Below are positions 8,736 to 17,909 of a stretch of DNA of 64,000 bases, in pieces; position 1 is the stretch's first letter, and each line of letters opens with the position of its first letter. This stretch comes from an uncultured Verrucomicrobiales bacterium (GTDB taxonomy: Bacteria > Verrucomicrobiota > Verrucomicrobiia > Verrucomicrobiales > Akkermansiaceae), in NCBI GenBank assembly GCA_937928545.1, contig CALGJQ010000042.1:1-64000 (forward strand), written 5' to 3'. Under the pieces are notes generated by a model. The model was not told where the DNA came from. It did not search any database and saw nothing but the letters and a program-made list of their open reading frames with translations. Made by a program: the position numbers and the translations under genes.

Positions 8736-9440
8736 ATGAAAAACAAAACAATATACACATGTATCCTGATTGCCCCATTGGCTCTCACCGCTAGTTCAAA
8801 TGCTGCCAGCATTGTCCTCATCAATGCCGACTTCATGTCAGACACTTGGGCTGAAGAGCAATTCATTCAGAATAACGGCACCCAGACGGGCGCAATCACG
8901 GGATGGACTACCGAAGGTTTAGTCCGTGGGTTCAACCTAGACATCGACGGTGATGGCGATCCGACCATGCAAGCCGGCGCCCGCATTTGGTCCGGCTGGG
9001 CTACTGGTGACGGCCTCCGGCAGGTTGGCTTCCAGAACTTCCAAGCCACGCAAAATGCCCTTTCTCAAGATGCAGGATCCTTCATTGCAGGTGACACTTA
9101 CACCTTCAGTATCGATGTTGCTCCAGGCTTTGAGGGAAGTAATCAGACTGGCTTTGCCCAGATCCGCAGTTCAATCGATGACAGCCTTCTCGCCGAGACA
9201 ACCTTCCCTGTCATGAATTCAGGATCTAACACGAGCCAAACCTTCTCAGTCTCTTACATCGCTACCGCTGCCGATACCGGCGCAGTCCGTGTCCGCTTCG
9301 GCACCGACACCTCAGTGAACAATGGAGGCACTGCTGTTCTCGGAAATCCTGTTCTCGAAACGAGTGCAATCCCCGAGCCATCCAGCATTATTCTGCTTGG
9401 CTTTGCTTCTCTAGCCGGTGCCATTCGCCGTCGCCGCTAG
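8736..9440 (+). CDS. PEP-CTERM sorting-domain surface protein
   Basis: 234-residue exported protein. The N-terminal signal peptide (about 1-24) ends near SSNAASI. The C-terminus is a classic PEP-CTERM tripartite signal: IPEPSS, a hydrophobic helix (IILLGFASLAGA) and the basic end IRRRR. In this system an exosortase cleaves at the PEP motif; no exosortase gene is in the window. The body is beta-rich (INADFMSDTW..., YTFSIDVAPGFEG, VRVRFGTDTSVNNGG) and resembles the jelly-roll/choice-of-anchor bodies of such proteins. No ribosome site is evident before the ATG. It lies between two other secreted-protein genes and is followed by a terminator-type hairpin, so it probably ends a two-gene transcript. 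Confidence 0.9.
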   Translation: MKNKTIYTCILIAPLALTASSNAASIVLINADFMSDTWAEEQFIQNNGTQTGAITGWTTEGLVRGFNLDIDGDGDPTMQAGARIWSGWATGDGLRQVGFQNFQATQNALSQDAGSFIAGDTYTFSIDVAPGFEGSNQTGFAQIRSSIDDSLLAETTFPVMNSGSNTSQTFSVSYIATAADTGAVRVRFGTDTSVNNGGTAVLGNPVLETSAIPEPSSIILLGFASLAGAIRRRR

Positions 9441-9471
9441 ACCTTTCAATTTTCCGTGTGTGTTACATCCG

Positions 9472-9502
9472 GGGCGTAGCCATTTCTAAAATGGCTGCGC
9501 CC
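9472..9502 (+). terminator. Intrinsic terminator after the PEP-CTERM gene
   Basis: A 14-bp stem (GGGCGTAGCCATTT with AAATGGCTGCGCCC, one G-T wobble) with a CTA loop stands 31 bases after the stop codon. The tail TATCATTCTTATCTT is only moderately T-rich. The top of the stem and loop (TTTCTAAAA) is the same as in the tRNA-Val terminator at 117-149. Confidence 0.7.
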
Positions 9503-9530
9503 TATCATTCTTATCTTAAGCGTTCCCGTC

Positions 9531-12500
9531 GTGAACCTCTTCCCCCCCCTCCCTTTCAATTTCCTTGGGTCCAAACTTTCTCTCCTCTCAATCTTCACCC
9601 TATCTTTGAGCGGAGTCTCCTTTGCCACTCCTTTCATATCGGAGCTGATGGCAGCCAACGAAACGGGCCTCACCGATGAGGACGGAGATCATTCTGACTG
9701 GATCGAAATAACCAACGGTGGAAACAGCTTAGTCAATTTGGACGGCTACTACCTGACAGATTCCGCAAGCTCGCCAAGCAAGTGGAGGTTCCCTGAAGTC
9801 ACCCTGCAAGCTGGAGAAACCCTTTTGGTCTTCGCTTCAAATAAAGAACGCACCTCCGGTGAGCTTCATTCCAATTTCAAACTCAAGCAAGGTGGAGAGT
9901 ATCTCGGCCTCATCGCCCCCGATGGCTCCACTGTAATTAACGAATTTATCCCAGAATACCCCCCTCTTGGCCAAGACATCTCCTTTGGACTCAACCCCTC
10001 CGGCTCACAGGTTTTCTTTAATACTCCAACCCCAAATTCCCCAAACGGGACCGGCGACACCCTTTTCGTAGAACCCCCCGCTTTTTCTGAATCCAGCCGC
10101 CTCTTTACGGGAAGCCTAAGCCTATCCATCACCTCTCCCAACCCAGCCGGAACCGTCCACTTCACTACCGATGGCTCGGTGCCAACTTCATCTAGCCCCC
10201 CCCTCATCTCTCCTCTTTCCATCACCGGTTCCACCACCGTAAAGGCTCTGGTCTCTCTATCTGGAGGTGCCACCTCCCGCATCATCACCGCCCATTTTGC
10301 ACGCATTTCTAGCGATCTGGCAGGCTTCGACTCAAACCTCCCCATCACCGTCGTCGACTCTGAAACCAGTATCACCAACTTCTCAGACTCTGGCGAGGAC
10401 CGTCACGAAACTCGAGTTTTCATCATTCCAATCAACCCTACTAGTGGCCGCGCTGCGATCACCGACTCCGCTCAGGTTGTCACTCGCGCCGGTACGAACA
10501 TTCGCGGAAACACCTCGGCAACCAAGGAAAAAGCCAACTACAATATTGAATTTTGGAAAGGCCAAGAAGAGGACCTCACTCATGGCTCTACTGGAGAAAA
10601 CATCCCGCAAGATCGCGACAGAAGGGTCCTCGACCTCCCCTCTGATTCTGATTGGGTCCTCTACGGCCTCGACCTCTCTCACGAGCGCAGCTACTTCAAC
10701 AACGCCTTTGTTTATGGATTAGCCCGGGACATCGGACACCCCGCACCCCGCACTCGCTACTGCGAAATGTTCCTCAATCCCGGTGGCAGCACCATTAATC
10801 TTGCCGACTACCGCGGCATCTACATGTGGGTTGAGCGGATTAAAGCTACGAAAGACCGCCTTGATCTCGGCAAGTTTGAGTCTGGCGAAACCGACCCCGA
10901 ACAACTGGGCGGATATGTTTTTCGGTCAAACGACGTCAGCCCCGGCGATCTGACTTTCCGCACCGATCCGCCCTACAACACCCCCTCTTACAACGGCAAC
11001 TCATTCTCAATCATCGAACCCAATCAATTTGATGCCAATGACCCCGGGCGGAATACTTCTGAAAACTCCACTCCCGCAGACCGAGACGTCATTCAGGAAT
11101 ATGTCAGTGATTTTGAGCGGGCTCTTTACTCCAATGACTTCGGCGATCCCGACCTTGGATATGCCAAATATATCGATCCTCGCACCTTCATGATCTGGCA
11201 ATCGCTCCAAGAGCTAGCTGCTAACAATGACATCTATCACGCCAGCGCTTACTTCCACAAAAGCGCCGGAGGTCGCCTAGAAGCCGGCAGCCTCTGGGAC
11301 TTCGACTGGGCCTTTACCCGACCACATTCAGCCTCACCCGGTGGCGCCAATCCCTATCTGGGCTGGTGGTATGAAAGTAACGACTATCGACCTTCATTGC
11401 GTGAGGACTCACTCGCCCCTTGGTTTATCCGCCTCGCCGAACACTCCGAATACTCCGCCGAATGGCACACCCTATGGGCCGACCTCCGCCGGAGCGTCCT
11501 CTCCGCGAATGAAATCGACTCCCGTCTCGATGGCCTCGCAAGCCAACTTGCCGAAGCCACCGTCCGTGACCGCGCCAAATTTGGAGGTATCCCCATGACC
11601 CAACAGGTCAGCGAAATGAAGTCCTGGATCAAAGGACGCGCCAACTGGATGGACACCCAACTCGGCGGACTCCCACCCACCTTCAACCTTGCGCAAGGAC
11701 CTGTCCCCAATGGTTCATTAGTGACCATCAGTGCCGGCAGCGGCCAAAGCGGAACCATTTACTACACCACTAACGGGACAGACCCCAGACTCCCTGATAT
11801 TGAGCCTAGCGGAAGCACTACCACGATCATTATTCCTCGAGAAAGCATCTGGGAGTATCTCGATGACGGTTCCAATGCCAACACCGCTTGGCAAACCACC
11901 ACCGGCAACGGATGGAGCACAGGCCAAGCCGAGCTCGGCTATGGTGATAATTCAGCTGGCGTCCCTACCGAAAACACCGTCGTCCAATCCGGCCCCTCTG
12001 GAAATCGTCACATCACCACTTACTTCCGCAAAGAAATCAACATCACAAACGTGAACGAAATCTCTGCCATGCAAGTCCGTTTCCGCCGGGATGACGGAGG
12101 GGTCGTCTATGTCAACGGCACCGAAGTTCTGCGAGACAACATGCCCGCCGCCCCAGCCTCAATCAACTACCTCACTCCCGCTTCGAGCAGTCAATCCGGG
12201 TCTAACGAAACAACCTTTTTCAACTTCAACATCTCAACGAGCGCCTTCATCGAGGGGACCAATATCATCGCAGTCGAGATTCATCAAAGCAGCGGCAGTA
12301 GTAGTGATGTCAGCTTCGATCTAGAGCTTGTTTCAACCAGCCAAAGCGGAGGCCCACAAATCTCAAGCAGCGCGCTCACATCACCCAATCCCATATCGAT
12401 CAATAACATCGTCACGCTCAATGCCCGAACCTTTGATGGCAGCAATTGGTCTCCCCTCTCCACCATCACCTACCTTGGCGGTGGCGAACCCGCAAATTCC

Positions 12501-13829
12501 TCCAACCTCGCAATCTCTGAAATTCACTACAACCCGCGCGAAGCAGAACCAGCCTTCGGAGAAATTGACACCTCGGGAGGGAGCTTCGAATTCATCGAAG
12601 TCACCAATATCGGATCAAATCCCATTGATCTCGCCGGCCTCTCATTCATCGATGGAGTCGAACTCTCAACACAAACCAACATCCCGATTGCCCTTGAGGC
12701 TGGCGAGCGCGCCGTCTTCGTCGATGACCTCACCGCCTTCCGCTCACGCTACGGCGAGACTCCCCGCATCATCGGGAATTTCGGCGGTAACCTTAGCGAC
12801 AGCGGAGAAACCCTCACTCTCAACGACGCCCTCGGAAACACCATCGAGAGCTTCACTTACGGCGATGGCTCCAACTGGCACCCCCGCACCGATGGAGTCG
12901 GAAGCTCCTTAGAACGCCTCAATAGCACGACCAATCCAGCACTCCTCACGAACTGGAAACCCAGTATCGAAGTCCACGGATCACCGGGCGAAATCGGCCT
13001 CGGAAACGACCGCCGAATTGCCATCAACGAATTCTTAGCCAGCTCACTCCCCCCTCTTGTCGACACCATCGAATTCTATAACACCACCGGAAACCCAATC
13101 GACCTTGGAGGGTGGTATGTCAGCGATGGAAGAAACCTCAGAAAATATCAATTCCCACCAACAACTCTGGCAGCAGGCGAATTTCTCACAATCAACGAAA
13201 ACGACTTCAATGCCAGCGGCGGCCCCAATGACTTCGCACTCGATGGAACCCTTGGCGACCAAATCTACCTCGTCGAAACTGACTCCAGCAACAAGCTGCT
13301 TCGCTTCGTAGACGTCGCCGACTTTGGGCCCACCGCAACCAACCAATCGCTCGGCTTGATCCCAGACGGCACCGGAGATTTCCAAGCCCTTCCCAGCTCC
13401 TCCTTCGGCGCAAGTAATCACGCGACCACCTATGAAGATTGGGCCGCCTCAGCCTTCCCTACCGGGACACCTCCTGCCCTCACAGGTCATGGCGCCGACC
13501 CTGATTCCGACCAACTCTCCAACCTCCTTGAATTCCTCCTCGGCCTTGATCCTACCACTTATGACACCTCTCCAATCGTAAGCAGCTTCACCGCTAACGG
13601 AGTTCTTAAAATCAGCTACCCCCGTCGTAAAGCTCTCGCCGGCTACCAACTCATCATCGCCGTTTCCGAAGACCTCATCTCATGGGATCGCAGCGAAAAT
13701 GAGATCACCCAAAACGTCGAGACCACCGCACTCACCTCTCAAACAGAGTTAATCACCGATGAAATTCGCGACACATCGGCAACCCGGAAATTCTTCCGAC
13801 TTGAGGCCGTCTTACCACTCGAAAACTAA
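9531..13829 (+). CDS. Giant secreted CotH-kinase / lamin-tail-domain protein
   Basis: 1432-residue exported protein; the GTG start gives a good signal peptide ending near GVSFATP. Domains in order: lamin-tail domain (about 33-165), chitobiase-C-like Ig domain (181-260, TVHFTTDGSVPTS), CotH-type kinase-like region (265-700), a second chitobiase-C-like domain (about 715-765, TIYYTTNGTDPR), a jelly-roll domain (768-950, WEYLDDGSNANTAWQ, VYVNGTEVLR), and two further lamin-tail domains (from about 988 and 1160). A short C-terminal domain ends KFFRLEAV. CotH features are YRGIYMWVERIKATKDRL and the acidic metal-site motif LWDFDWAF. CotH is known as an atypical protein kinase of spore coats; an extracellular phosphorylation role here is inference. 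A terminator-like hairpin separates it from the PEP-CTERM gene. Confidence 0.85.
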   Translation: MNLFPPLPFNFLGSKLSLLSIFTLSLSGVSFATPFISELMAANETGLTDEDGDHSDWIEITNGGNSLVNLDGYYLTDSASSPSKWRFPEVTLQAGETLLVFASNKERTSGELHSNFKLKQGGEYLGLIAPDGSTVINEFIPEYPPLGQDISFGLNPSGSQVFFNTPTPNSPNGTGDTLFVEPPAFSESSRLFTGSLSLSITSPNPAGTVHFTTDGSVPTSSSPPLISPLSITGSTTVKALVSLSGGATSRIITAHFARISSDLAGFDSNLPITVVDSETSITNFSDSGEDRHETRVFIIPINPTSGRAAITDSAQVVTRAGTNIRGNTSATKEKANYNIEFWKGQEEDLTHGSTGENIPQDRDRRVLDLPSDSDWVLYGLDLSHERSYFNNAFVYGLARDIGHPAPRTRYCEMFLNPGGSTINLADYRGIYMWVERIKATKDRLDLGKFESGETDPEQLGGYVFRSNDVSPGDLTFRTDPPYNTPSYNGNSFSIIEPNQFDANDPGRNTSENSTPADRDVIQEYVSDFERALYSNDFGDPDLGYAKYIDPRTFMIWQSLQELAANNDIYHASAYFHKSAGGRLEAGSLWDFDWAFTRPHSASPGGANPYLGWWYESNDYRPSLREDSLAPWFIRLAEHSEYSAEWHTLWADLRRSVLSANEIDSRLDGLASQLAEATVRDRAKFGGIPMTQQVSEMKSWIKGRANWMDTQLGGLPPTFNLAQGPVPNGSLVTISAGSGQSGTIYYTTNGTDPRLPDIEPSGSTTTIIIPRESIWEYLDDGSNANTAWQTTTGNGWSTGQAELGYGDNSAGVPTENTVVQSGPSGNRHITTYFRKEINITNVNEISAMQVRFRRDDGGVVYVNGTEVLRDNMPAAPASINYLTPASSSQSGSNETTFFNFNISTSAFIEGTNIIAVEIHQSSGSSSDVSFDLELVSTSQSGGPQISSSALTSPNPISINNIVTLNARTFDGSNWSPLSTITYLGGGEPANSSNLAISEIHYNPREAEPAFGEIDTSGGSFEFIEVTNIGSNPIDLAGLSFIDGVELSTQTNIPIALEAGERAVFVDDLTAFRSRYGETPRIIGNFGGNLSDSGETLTLNDALGNTIESFTYGDGSNWHPRTDGVGSSLERLNSTTNPALLTNWKPSIEVHGSPGEIGLGNDRRIAINEFLASSLPPLVDTIEFYNTTGNPIDLGGWYVSDGRNLRKYQFPPTTLAAGEFLTINENDFNASGGPNDFALDGTLGDQIYLVETDSSNKLLRFVDVADFGPTATNQSLGLIPDGTGDFQALPSSSFGASNHATTYEDWAASAFPTGTPPALTGHGADPDSDQLSNLLEFLLGLDPTTYDTSPIVSSFTANGVLKISYPRRKALAGYQLIIAVSEDLISWDRSENEITQNVETTALTSQTELITDEIRDTSATRKFFRLEAVLPLEN

Positions 13830-13894
13830 AACCCCTCGTAGCGCAAAACTCCGACCTCTTCGAAAGGCGACACGCCTCCATTCGAACTGCCCTT

Positions 13895-14545
13895 CTACAT
13901 CCCCCAAGCTCCTACCTTGTCTCTACGAGCGGCCTTCTCCATAAGATAAAGCTCCTTTTTATGCTTCGCATACCGCGTACCATCTGGGAGTTCCTCACCT
14001 TTGGTATGAATTCGAGCCAAGCCCTTCTTCACTAGCGTTTCGTGCCACCAATTCCCATCGCTCGTTTGAACGAATGCATAGTAACGCCCACTGTCGTAGA
14101 CCTCTTCCCACGAAGTATACACCGTCAGTTTACCACTTTTAAGAGACTTGTAAGCAAAGTCCTTAGCCTTCTGCCCTAAGGCGATCGTCTTCTTATAATC
14201 TAGCCCCCCAAAATCCTTCCCTTGATCCGCAACTCGACGGCGATAGTCATCATAGGGCTTATCTTTGCTCTCAGCAGTGTCGACGTAATACATCCGTATC
14301 TCCACAACTCTACCATCACTAGCTTCGACCTTAAAACTGTCTCCATCATTATACTTCTTGTCAGGAACGTAACGGCAATCACGGAGAATAAAATACCGCC
14401 CCTCTTTCTCGTCACTTGTCCTTGCAAGATCGCCAGGTGCACTAACTTCTCGTGAAGAAGGACTATTTAAATACTCATATCCTTTCACAAGCAGCGCAAT
14501 CACCACCACGATCACCCCTACAATTCTCTTAATCTTACGATTCAT
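13895..14545 (-). CDS. Membrane-anchored thermonuclease (SNase) family protein
   Basis: 216 residues: an N-terminal membrane anchor (about 6-24) followed by a staphylococcal-nuclease-like domain. The residues that match the SNase active site are present: Asp67-Gly-Asp69, then Arg84, Asp89 and Glu92 in IRMYYVDTAE (spaced exactly as Arg35, Asp40 and Glu43 of SNase) and Arg154 in SGRYYAFV. LVKKGLARIH (171-180) matches the family's C-terminal motif. Catalytic activity on DNA or RNA outside the cytoplasm is therefore likely. It starts 12 bases after the M23 peptidase gene and is probably the last gene of the tsaC-M23-nuclease operon. Confidence 0.85.
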   Translation of the reverse strand: MNRKIKRIVGVIVVVIALLVKGYEYLNSPSSREVSAPGDLARTSDEKEGRYFILRDCRYVPDKKYNDGDSFKVEASDGRVVEIRMYYVDTAESKDKPYDDYRRRVADQGKDFGGLDYKKTIALGQKAKDFAYKSLKSGKLTVYTSWEEVYDSGRYYAFVQTSDGNWWHETLVKKGLARIHTKGEELPDGTRYAKHKKELYLMEKAARRDKVGAWGM

Positions 14546-14557
14546 AATTTAAAATTC

Positions 14558-15190
14558 TTAAAGCCCCTCGTGCCCACGATAGACCTTATAGGTTCCCGTC
14601 GGAACCAATACCGGACGCCATTCCTTTTTGAGACGTCGATGCGCTTTAATAAATTTGGTCGGATCCGCCCAATTCTTCGTCGATTTCGGAACACTTTCCC
14701 GCCACATCCCGATCTTAATGTTATAGCGAATCTCAAAATGCAAATGTGCCGCATACATTCCCCGATTATTCCCCATCGTGCCGATCTTCTGACCTCGCGT
14801 CACGACGTCCCCCTTCTTCACCAAAATCGTCCGCAAATGCCCATACTGTGAATCAACAAACTTCACCTGCCCCGTCGCCGGCTCACGGTAAGCATGACGA
14901 ATTAAGACCACCCGTCCCCAGCCAACTTTCACATCCGCCGCAAAAGTCACCACTCCATCACCACAAGAATAAATGGGATCATTCAAATCCGAATCCCCTC
15001 CACCATTTCCATTCCAGTCTTCCCCAAAGTGCACTGGTGCGGTCAGTCGCATGCCTCGGGCTTTGTAATAATCCTTCGCATCAGGCTTCCCCACCGGAAA
15101 ATCAAAGCCATCTGCCAACTTCATCCGCAACGCTTCCCCAAAGGAAACTCCGATGGAAAAAAAAATCACGATGACAGTTTTAAAGATCAT
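14558..15190 (-). CDS. M23 family metallopeptidase (LytM-like), exported
   Basis: 210 residues with a short signal peptide (about 1-19). The M23 zinc site is visible: His54 and Asp58 in HFGEDW, His118 in YGHLRTI and the HLH motif His149-Leu-His151 in AAHLHFE. VKKGDVVTRGQKIGTMGNN is the usual M23 strand-turn segment. These enzymes cut peptide cross-bridges in peptidoglycan, here presumably in the periplasm. The gene starts inside the end of tsaC (4-base overlap) and is followed after 12 bases by the nuclease gene. Confidence 0.9.
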   Translation of the reverse strand: MIFKTVIVIFFSIGVSFGEALRMKLADGFDFPVGKPDAKDYYKARGMRLTAPVHFGEDWNGNGGGDSDLNDPIYSCGDGVVTFAADVKVGWGRVVLIRHAYREPATGQVKFVDSQYGHLRTILVKKGDVVTRGQKIGTMGNNRGMYAAHLHFEIRYNIKIGMWRESVPKSTKNWADPTKFIKAHRRLKKEWRPVLVPTGTYKVYRGHEGL

Positions 15191-16212
15191 TTTTGAGAAC
15201 CAACAGACGCTCGACGAAGGCGATCCATGATTGCCACGCCAATTCCCGTTTCAGAAACCGATTCAGAGACAATAACATCCACCCCGGCTGCGTCGAGACT
15301 TCTCAAACAGTAAAAGAGCCGCACCGCTCCCTCGGCCAACTTCCCTTTCCCCGGACTCATAATCTCAGTATGCGCCCACTCGGTCGCCTCCATCAGCGAA
15401 GTCTTCCCCTCACCACGATAGCTCAGCAAGCCATACTTCACCCCCTCTTCCGGAACAAAGTCCTCCGGCTTATCGACCAAAATCAAGGGAGTCGAAGGAG
15501 CATAGTGACTCTCAATCTGCCCCGGAGCCTCGACATGATCCTCCTTCGTCCGCTTCGGTTTCACCACCTTCGCAATCTTGCGCAACTCCTCCTTCGGAAT
15601 CGGCCCCGGCCTCAGCAACCTCAAAATTGGCCCCTTCTCCGTCATCTCGGGTGCCACGATCGTGCTTTCTAAGCCATCTCGACAAGCCCCGCCATCGATC
15701 ACCATCGGAATCTTTCCTCCCAATTCCTCCATCACGGCCTGAGCTGAGGTCGGGCTAATCCTCCCAAAACGATTTGCACTCGGCGCCGCAATCGGGATCT
15801 CCCTCGCCACCGCCCGCATCACCTCATGCGCACTTAAACGCACCCCCACCGTATCCAGCCCACTTGTCACCAAATCCGGAACATCCGGCTTCTTTGGCAA
15901 AACCAAGGTCAGCGGCCCCGGCCAAAACGCCGCAATCAGTTCATCCACCACTTCCTCCAACTCCTCTGGCACCTCCGCCACGATCTCTAAATCCCGTTTA
16001 TGCCCAATATGCACAATCAACGGATCAAAGCTCGGACGCTCTTTCACCTCAAAAACCTTCGCCACCGCCTCGGCATTAAACGCATCCGCCGCAAGCCCAT
16101 AAACCGTCTCCGTCGGTAAGGCCACGATATCACCCGCCTCCAAAACCTCGATCGCCTCCGCGACCGCTTCACGCCAATCTTCAAAATCTGCTACCACTAA
16201 TTTCGTGTCCAC
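15187..16212 (-). CDS. tsaC: L-threonylcarbamoyladenylate synthase (Sua5/TsaC type)
   Basis: 341-residue cytoplasmic enzyme that makes threonylcarbamoyl-AMP for the t6A modification of ANN-decoding tRNAs. The YrdC core lies at about 15-210, with ALPTETVYGLAADAFN, VFEVKERPSFDPLIVHI, FWPGPLTLVL and IAAPSANRFGRISPT all diagnostic. The extra C-terminal domain (about 230-341, with LSYRGEGKTSLMEATEW) makes it the long Sua5 form. The start codon is GTG at 16212. The M23 peptidase gene overlaps its end by 4 bases. Confidence 0.93.
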   Translation of the reverse strand: MDTKLVVADFEDWREAVAEAIEVLEAGDIVALPTETVYGLAADAFNAEAVAKVFEVKERPSFDPLIVHIGHKRDLEIVAEVPEELEEVVDELIAAFWPGPLTLVLPKKPDVPDLVTSGLDTVGVRLSAHEVMRAVAREIPIAAPSANRFGRISPTSAQAVMEELGGKIPMVIDGGACRDGLESTIVAPEMTEKGPILRLLRPGPIPKEELRKIAKVVKPKRTKEDHVEAPGQIESHYAPSTPLILVDKPEDFVPEEGVKYGLLSYRGEGKTSLMEATEWAHTEIMSPGKGKLAEGAVRLFYCLRSLDAAGVDVIVSESVSETGIGVAIMDRLRRASVGSQK

Positions 16213-16277
16213 GGCAGATCTTTAGCAGATACAGCTTCGCGAATCGAATCTAGAAAGGTAGACTTTTACGAAAGAGC

Positions 16278-16814
16278 ATGCAGCGGAACATTATCCTCAT
16301 CGGATTTATGGGAACGGGAAAGTCCACCATCGGACGAAACCTCTCCCGCACTTTCGGCTACCCGCTCATCGACACCGACCATCTTATCGAAGAACGAGAA
16401 GGCTGCCCCATCCCAGAAATCTTTGCCGAAAAAGGTGAAGAGGCCTTCCGCGACGTGGAAACTGAGACTCTCAAATCTCTCGCCAAACACAGCGGACACA
16501 TCATCGCTACCGGCGGAGGTATCATCGGGCGTGAAGAAAACCGCGCCCTCCTCCGCGAGCTCGGATACGTCGTCTGGCTCATCGCCAAGCCATCCGAAAT
16601 TCTCAAGCGCACTTCCCGCAACAATAACCGCCCCCTCCTCAATAACGAAGACCCCGAAAAAACCATTCGGGATCTCCTCGAAGTCCGCACCCCGCTCTAC
16701 CGTGACACCGCCCACCTCGGCATTGAGACCGATAACCTCTCTTTCGACGAAGTCACCACCGGGATCATCGAATCCGCCCGCTATCACTTTGGCAGCCAAG
16801 CAGAACAGGAATGA
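16278..16814 (+). CDS. aroK: Shikimate kinase
   Basis: 178-residue cytoplasmic kinase that phosphorylates shikimate in chorismate biosynthesis. The P-loop GFMGTGKS is at 9-16, the shikimate-binding Asp34 in LIDTDHL, Arg58 in FRDVE and the GGG motif at 79-81, with a C-terminal lid segment containing RPLL. Length is normal for AroK. The stop codon overlaps the queG start (ATGA), giving translational coupling. It is divergent from tsaC across a 65-bp gap. Confidence 0.96.
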   Translation: MQRNIILIGFMGTGKSTIGRNLSRTFGYPLIDTDHLIEEREGCPIPEIFAEKGEEAFRDVETETLKSLAKHSGHIIATGGGIIGREENRALLRELGYVVWLIAKPSEILKRTSRNNNRPLLNNEDPEKTIRDLLEVRTPLYRDTAHLGIETDNLSFDEVTTGIIESARYHFGSQAEQE

Positions 16815-17848
16815 GCCCCGAGATCGTCAGCGCGAACGTCAAGTTCGTGGCCCAGCAACTGGGCTTCGATGACTGCCGCATCTCCGCCGCCACCCGTGCC
16901 CCCCACGCCGACCGATACCTCGAATGGGTCGAAGCCGGACACGCCGGTGACATGACCTGGCTCGAACGAAACACCGAGCGCCGCTGCGATCCCCGCGAAG
17001 TTCTCGATGGCTGCCAATCCGTCATCTCCCTCGCCCTCAACTACCTCCCCTCAGAAAAACAATCCCCCACCAACTACCGCATCGCTCGCTACTCGTGGAA
17101 CGATGACTACCACGACCTCATCGAAGACCGGCTCAAAGACCTCGACCACGCCCTCCAAGACATGGGCGGCACCCAACGCTACTACGTCGACACCGGCCCC
17201 GTCCTCGAGCGCGACTTTGCCTCCGCCTCCGGCCTCGGCTGGAATGGCAAATCCACCGTCCAGATCCATCGTAAACTCGGCACCTGGTTCTTCCTTGCCG
17301 AACTCCTCACCACCCTCGAAATCGCCCCCGACTCCCCCTCCCCAGATCACTGCGGAAAATGCACCGCCTGCATTAGCGCCTGTCCTACCCAAGCCATCAC
17401 CGGTCCGCGTGAAATGAATGCCACCCGCTGCATCTCCTACCTCACCATCGAGCACAAAGGCGCCATCCCTCTCGAATTCCGCCGCGCTATCGGAGACCGC
17501 ATCTACGGCTGTGACGACTGCCTCGACGCCTGCCCTTGGAACCGCTTCGCCCAAGTCTCGCGCGAAGCCTCCTTCCACGCCCGCGAAGAAATCTTCTCCC
17601 ACACCCTCTCCGACTTCCTAGAAATGTCGGTCGATGACTTCCGCTCCGTCTTCGCCAAATCCCCCATCAAACGAATCAAACACGACCGCTTCCTAAGAAA
17701 CGTCTGCGTCGCCCTCGGTAATACCGGCAGCCAAAAAGACCTCCCAAAACTCCAACAACTCACCACCCACCAATCCCCCCTCATCGCCGAACACGCCCAA
17801 TGGGCTATCGCCGAAATCAAAACCAGAATTACGGAGCTTGGGCTTTAG
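16811..17848 (+). CDS. queG: Epoxyqueuosine reductase
   Basis: 345-residue cytoplasmic iron-sulfur, cobalamin-dependent enzyme performing the last step of queuosine formation in tRNA. Catalytic-type Asp is in [13 protein letters not shown] (near residue 128). The first cluster motif is Cys181-x2-Cys184-x2-Cys187-x3-Cys191-Pro, and the second includes Cys234, Cys237 and Cys241 in [15 protein letters not shown]-like C-terminal tail (about 290-345) is present as in full-length QueG. The last codons and the TAG stop lie inside a palindromic repeat element (17833-17909), so the extreme C-terminus may be set by that element. Confidence 0.95.
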   Translation: MSPEIVSANVKFVAQQLGFDDCRISAATRAPHADRYLEWVEAGHAGDMTWLERNTERRCDPREVLDGCQSVISLALNYLPSEKQSPTNYRIARYSWNDDYHDLIEDRLKDLDHALQDMGGTQRYYVDTGPVLERDFASASGLGWNGKSTVQIHRKLGTWFFLAELLTTLEIAPDSPSPDHCGKCTACISACPTQAITGPREMNATRCISYLTIEHKGAIPLEFRRAIGDRIYGCDDCLDACPWNRFAQVSREASFHAREEIFSHTLSDFLEMSVDDFRSVFAKSPIKRIKHDRFLRNVCVALGNTGSQKDLPKLQQLTTHQSPLIAEHAQWAIAEIKTRITELGL

Positions 17849-17909
17849 CCCGAGTCCCCCTCAACCAAAGCCCCTCAACCAAGCCCCTCAACCAAGCCCC
17901 TCAACCATG
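17833..17909 (+). repeat. REP-like palindrome plus 13-bp tandem repeats
   Basis: GGAG (17833-17836) is followed by a 7-bp hairpin CTTGGGC-TTTA-GCCCGAG and then four copies of a 13-14 bp unit, CCCCTCAACCAAG (17857-17909). The last copy reads CCCCTCAACCATG and supplies the ATG of the next gene. The hairpin loop contains the queG stop. The same plan, a GGAG foot, a GGGCTTT-AGCCC hairpin and C-rich CAACC repeats, recurs at 61177-61294, so this is a dispersed element. A lone related string, CTCCTCAACCAG, is seen near 18642. Confidence 0.75.

Noticed and set aside
16266..16799. Long minus-strand frame opposite aroK
   Set aside because: It mirrors a clear shikimate kinase gene. Antisense open frames are common here because of codon bias; the same applies to those opposite queG (17051-17602) and bamD (36965-37468).
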